A stretch of DNA of 5,887 nucleotides, taken from positions 1 to 5,887 of the forward strand of contig QILZ01000279.1 in the NCBI GenBank assembly GCA_003233545.1, read 5' to 3'. Positions 4,403 through 5,887 of the stretch are shown here, one piece after another. Origin of the DNA: Spirochaetales bacterium. Lineage in GTDB: Bacteria > Spirochaetota > Spirochaetia > SZUA-6. The position numbers and the translations under genes were made by a program. Each line of letters opens with the position of its first letter. Within the stretch, counting starts at the first letter, position 1. The notes below the pieces were generated by a model that ran no database searches, was not told where the DNA came from, and saw only the letters and a program-made list of their open reading frames with translations.

Positions 4403-5887
4403 ATGACTAATGTAAGACTTACTCTGCCTATTAGAGGTATGACCTGCGCAAGTTGCGCAAATAAAGTGGAAGGAGCCCTGAAAAAGGTTTACGGGGTGGA
4501 AAATGCAAATGTTAACCTCGCCACGGAAAAAGCTACAGTCGAAGTACTGTCAGATAAGATTAAAATTGACAGCCTTATTTCTGCTGTAAAGAAAACAGGG
4601 TACGAAGTCCCATCGGAAACTCTTTCTCTCCCTGTAAAAGGTATGACCTGCGCAAGCTGCGCAAATAAAGTGGAAGGAGCCCTAAAAAAAGTAGAGAGAG
4701 TTCTTTCCGCAAATGTGAACCTCGCAACGGAGAAAGCCGCTGTAACCTATATCCCCGGAGTATCCATCATTAGTGATCTCCAGCAGGCAGTGGCTAACGT
4801 CGGATACGAACTTATGGGAATGAGTGAAGAAATGGCGGAAGATAAAAAAGAAGAGGAAGAAGCAAGGAAAATGCGCGTCGCCAGCTTCCGAATGTGGGCT
4901 GCCTGGGGATTTACCATACCCATTATTACCTGGATGTTCGCGGATATGTTTTTTGGTATTATCTGGCCCGATTCGACTATATACAATGGAGGGCTGATCC
5001 TGCTTTCTATTCCGGTACTCCTCTGGTTAGGTCGGCGTACCTATAAGAGTGCTCTTACAGCAGTCCGCCATGGTCATGCCAATATGGACACACTCATTGC
5101 CCTGGGTACAGGTGTGTCTTTTCTCACCGGTCCTCTCTTTTTCTTATTTCCCGTTGCAAACTACGCGGGTGTTTCCGCCATGATTATGGCTTTCCATCTC
5201 ACCGGCCGTTACGTGGAAGAGAAGGCAAAGGGCCGTGCTTCTCAGGCTATAAAAAAGTTGTTGCAGCTGGGCGCAAAAACCGCCTGCATTCTGGTAAAGG
5301 GAAAGGAAGTAGAGGTTCCCATCGAAGAAGTCCAGTTAGGAGATGTAATGGTTATAAGGCCCGGAGAAAAGATACCTACTGACGGCACTATTGTAGAAGG
5401 CGAAAGCGCGGTGGATGAGTCCATGGCCACAGGGGAATCCATGCCTGTAAATAAAAAACCCGGCGATGAAACCATCGGTGCTACGGTTAATCAGGAAGGA
5501 CTCTTAAAAATTAAAGCTACAAAGATAGGAAAGGACACTTTTCTGTAATTAAGATGGTAGAGGAATGCCAGGGTTCAAAAGTTCCCATTCAGGAATTCGC
5601 CGATAAAGTAACCGGTGTGTTTGTCCCGGTAGTACTGGGAATAGGGATAGCCACCTTTCTATCCTGGATTATCTTTCCCGGGACAATGAGTTCTCTGGTA
5701 CAAATCGGCGCATTTCTTCCCTGGGTAAACGCTAATTTGACTATCATTACCTTGGGTATCGTCTCTACAGTAGCAGTCCTGGTAATTGCCTGCCCCTGTG
5801 CACTGGGATTGGCAACTCCTACAGCTCTTATGGTAGGAAGCGGTATGGGAGCGGAGCACGGTATTCTTATTCGTTCGGGAAGTGCAA
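4403..5887 (+). pseudogene. copA: Cu+-exporting P1B-type ATPase, frameshifted and cut by the window end
   Basis: CopA pumps Cu+ out of the cytoplasm using ATP. The first frame (381 residues, stop 5546-5548) has two heavy-metal-associated domains (about 4-70 and 75-140), each with GMTCASC (Cys 15/18 and 83/86). An acidic/basic linker and four membrane helices follow (about 164-187, 192-210, 226-250, 254-272), with HGHANMDTLIALG before the third. The actuator domain carries TGES at 343-346. Translation stops after GKDTFL. The family continues with about AQVIKMVEE, and here VIKMVEECQGSKVPIQ resumes at 5545 in the -1 frame, so 7 nt appear lost. The second frame adds the fifth and sixth membrane helices with the Cu+-binding CPC (codons 5791-5799) and ALGLATPTALMVG, then meets the window end before the phosphorylation motif DKTGT. 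The 381-residue product lacks CPC and the ATP-binding domain and could not pump. Inactivation may be real or an assembly artefact. Control is probably by the CsoR-type palindrome. Confidence 0.9.
4436..4689 (+). repeat. copA: Near-identical 50-bp direct repeat encoding the two metal-binding motifs of CopA
   Basis: Positions 4436-4485 and 4640-4689 are identical at 48 of 50 bases, 204 nt (68 codons) apart. They encode GMTCASCANKVEGALKK in both metal-binding domains. The flanking parts of the two domains are much less alike. One mismatch (T/C in the Ser codon) and the other (G/A in the Leu codon) are both silent. Confidence 0.9.

Noticed and set aside
4403..5548. A naturally short 381-residue CopA-like protein.
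   Set aside because: The missing part (CPC helix, continuing transporter body) is encoded immediately downstream in another frame, so this is a broken full-length gene.
5535..5550. Programmed -1 frameshift in copA at the TTTT run (5539-5542), in analogy to the known E. coli copA frameshift.
   Set aside because: A slip on TTTT would join the frames, but the product would still lack two residues that the family has at this point, the site has no classic slippery heptamer, and the E. coli event lies in a different part of the gene. A deletion is simpler.
1..5887. CRISPR arrays, tRNA or rRNA genes, insertion sequence ends.
   Set aside because: I saw no regularly spaced repeats, no cloverleaf-like tRNA sequence, no rRNA and no transposase or terminal repeats by eye.

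Overview
The window looks like chromosomal DNA of a Gram-positive, probably clostridial (Firmicutes) anaerobe. The pointers are strong AGGAGG-type ribosome binding sites, TTGACA/TATAAT-type promoters, CsoR-like operators and the style of the copper ATPase. This placement is an inference; no taxonomic marker gene is present.

Layout. (1) Positions 1-69 hold a promoter and a GC-rich pseudo-palindrome. (2) Positions 70-3028 (+) are a two-gene operon with overlapping ends. The first gene encodes a 426-aa protein I do not recognise. The second encodes a protein of about 563 aa that ends in a von Willebrand factor A (VWA) domain with an intact metal-ion adhesion site (MIDAS). The two proteins share an uncharacterised module of about 135-145 residues with strictly spaced Cys and Met residues. 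(3) Positions 3029-3114 are a short gap between convergent genes. (4) Positions 4129-3115 (-) are a geranylgeranyl-reductase-like FAD oxidoreductase gene, split by a frameshift near 3916. (5) Positions 4130-4402 are a divergent regulatory region. (6) Positions 4403-5887 (+) are copA, a Cu+-exporting P1B-type ATPase gene. It is frameshifted at about 5544 by what looks like a 7-nt loss, and it runs off the window end.

The main observation is that all three transcription units start next to a similar sequence of the form ATACYCC...GGGGTAT or ATACCCCC-GGGGGGT. This resembles the operators of CsoR-family copper sensors. The one at copA sits inside a perfect 21-bp inverted repeat with a 3-nt spacer. 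The operon promoter and the copA promoter are also built alike: CTTGAC, then TATCTT, then ATACCCCC, with 38 and 37 nt from the -35 start to the operator start. The simplest reading is one copper-responsive (CsoR-type) regulon made of a copper pump, a flavoprotein and a two-gene VWA system. The regulator gene itself is not in the window.

If the regulon is real, the VWA pair is the most novel part. The shared module has invariant Cys and Met residues at identical spacing in both proteins, which could suit Cu(I) binding, but that function is inferred only. The two frameshifts in the divergent flavoprotein/copA pair could be true recent inactivation or assembly errors. The rest of both reading frames is intact.
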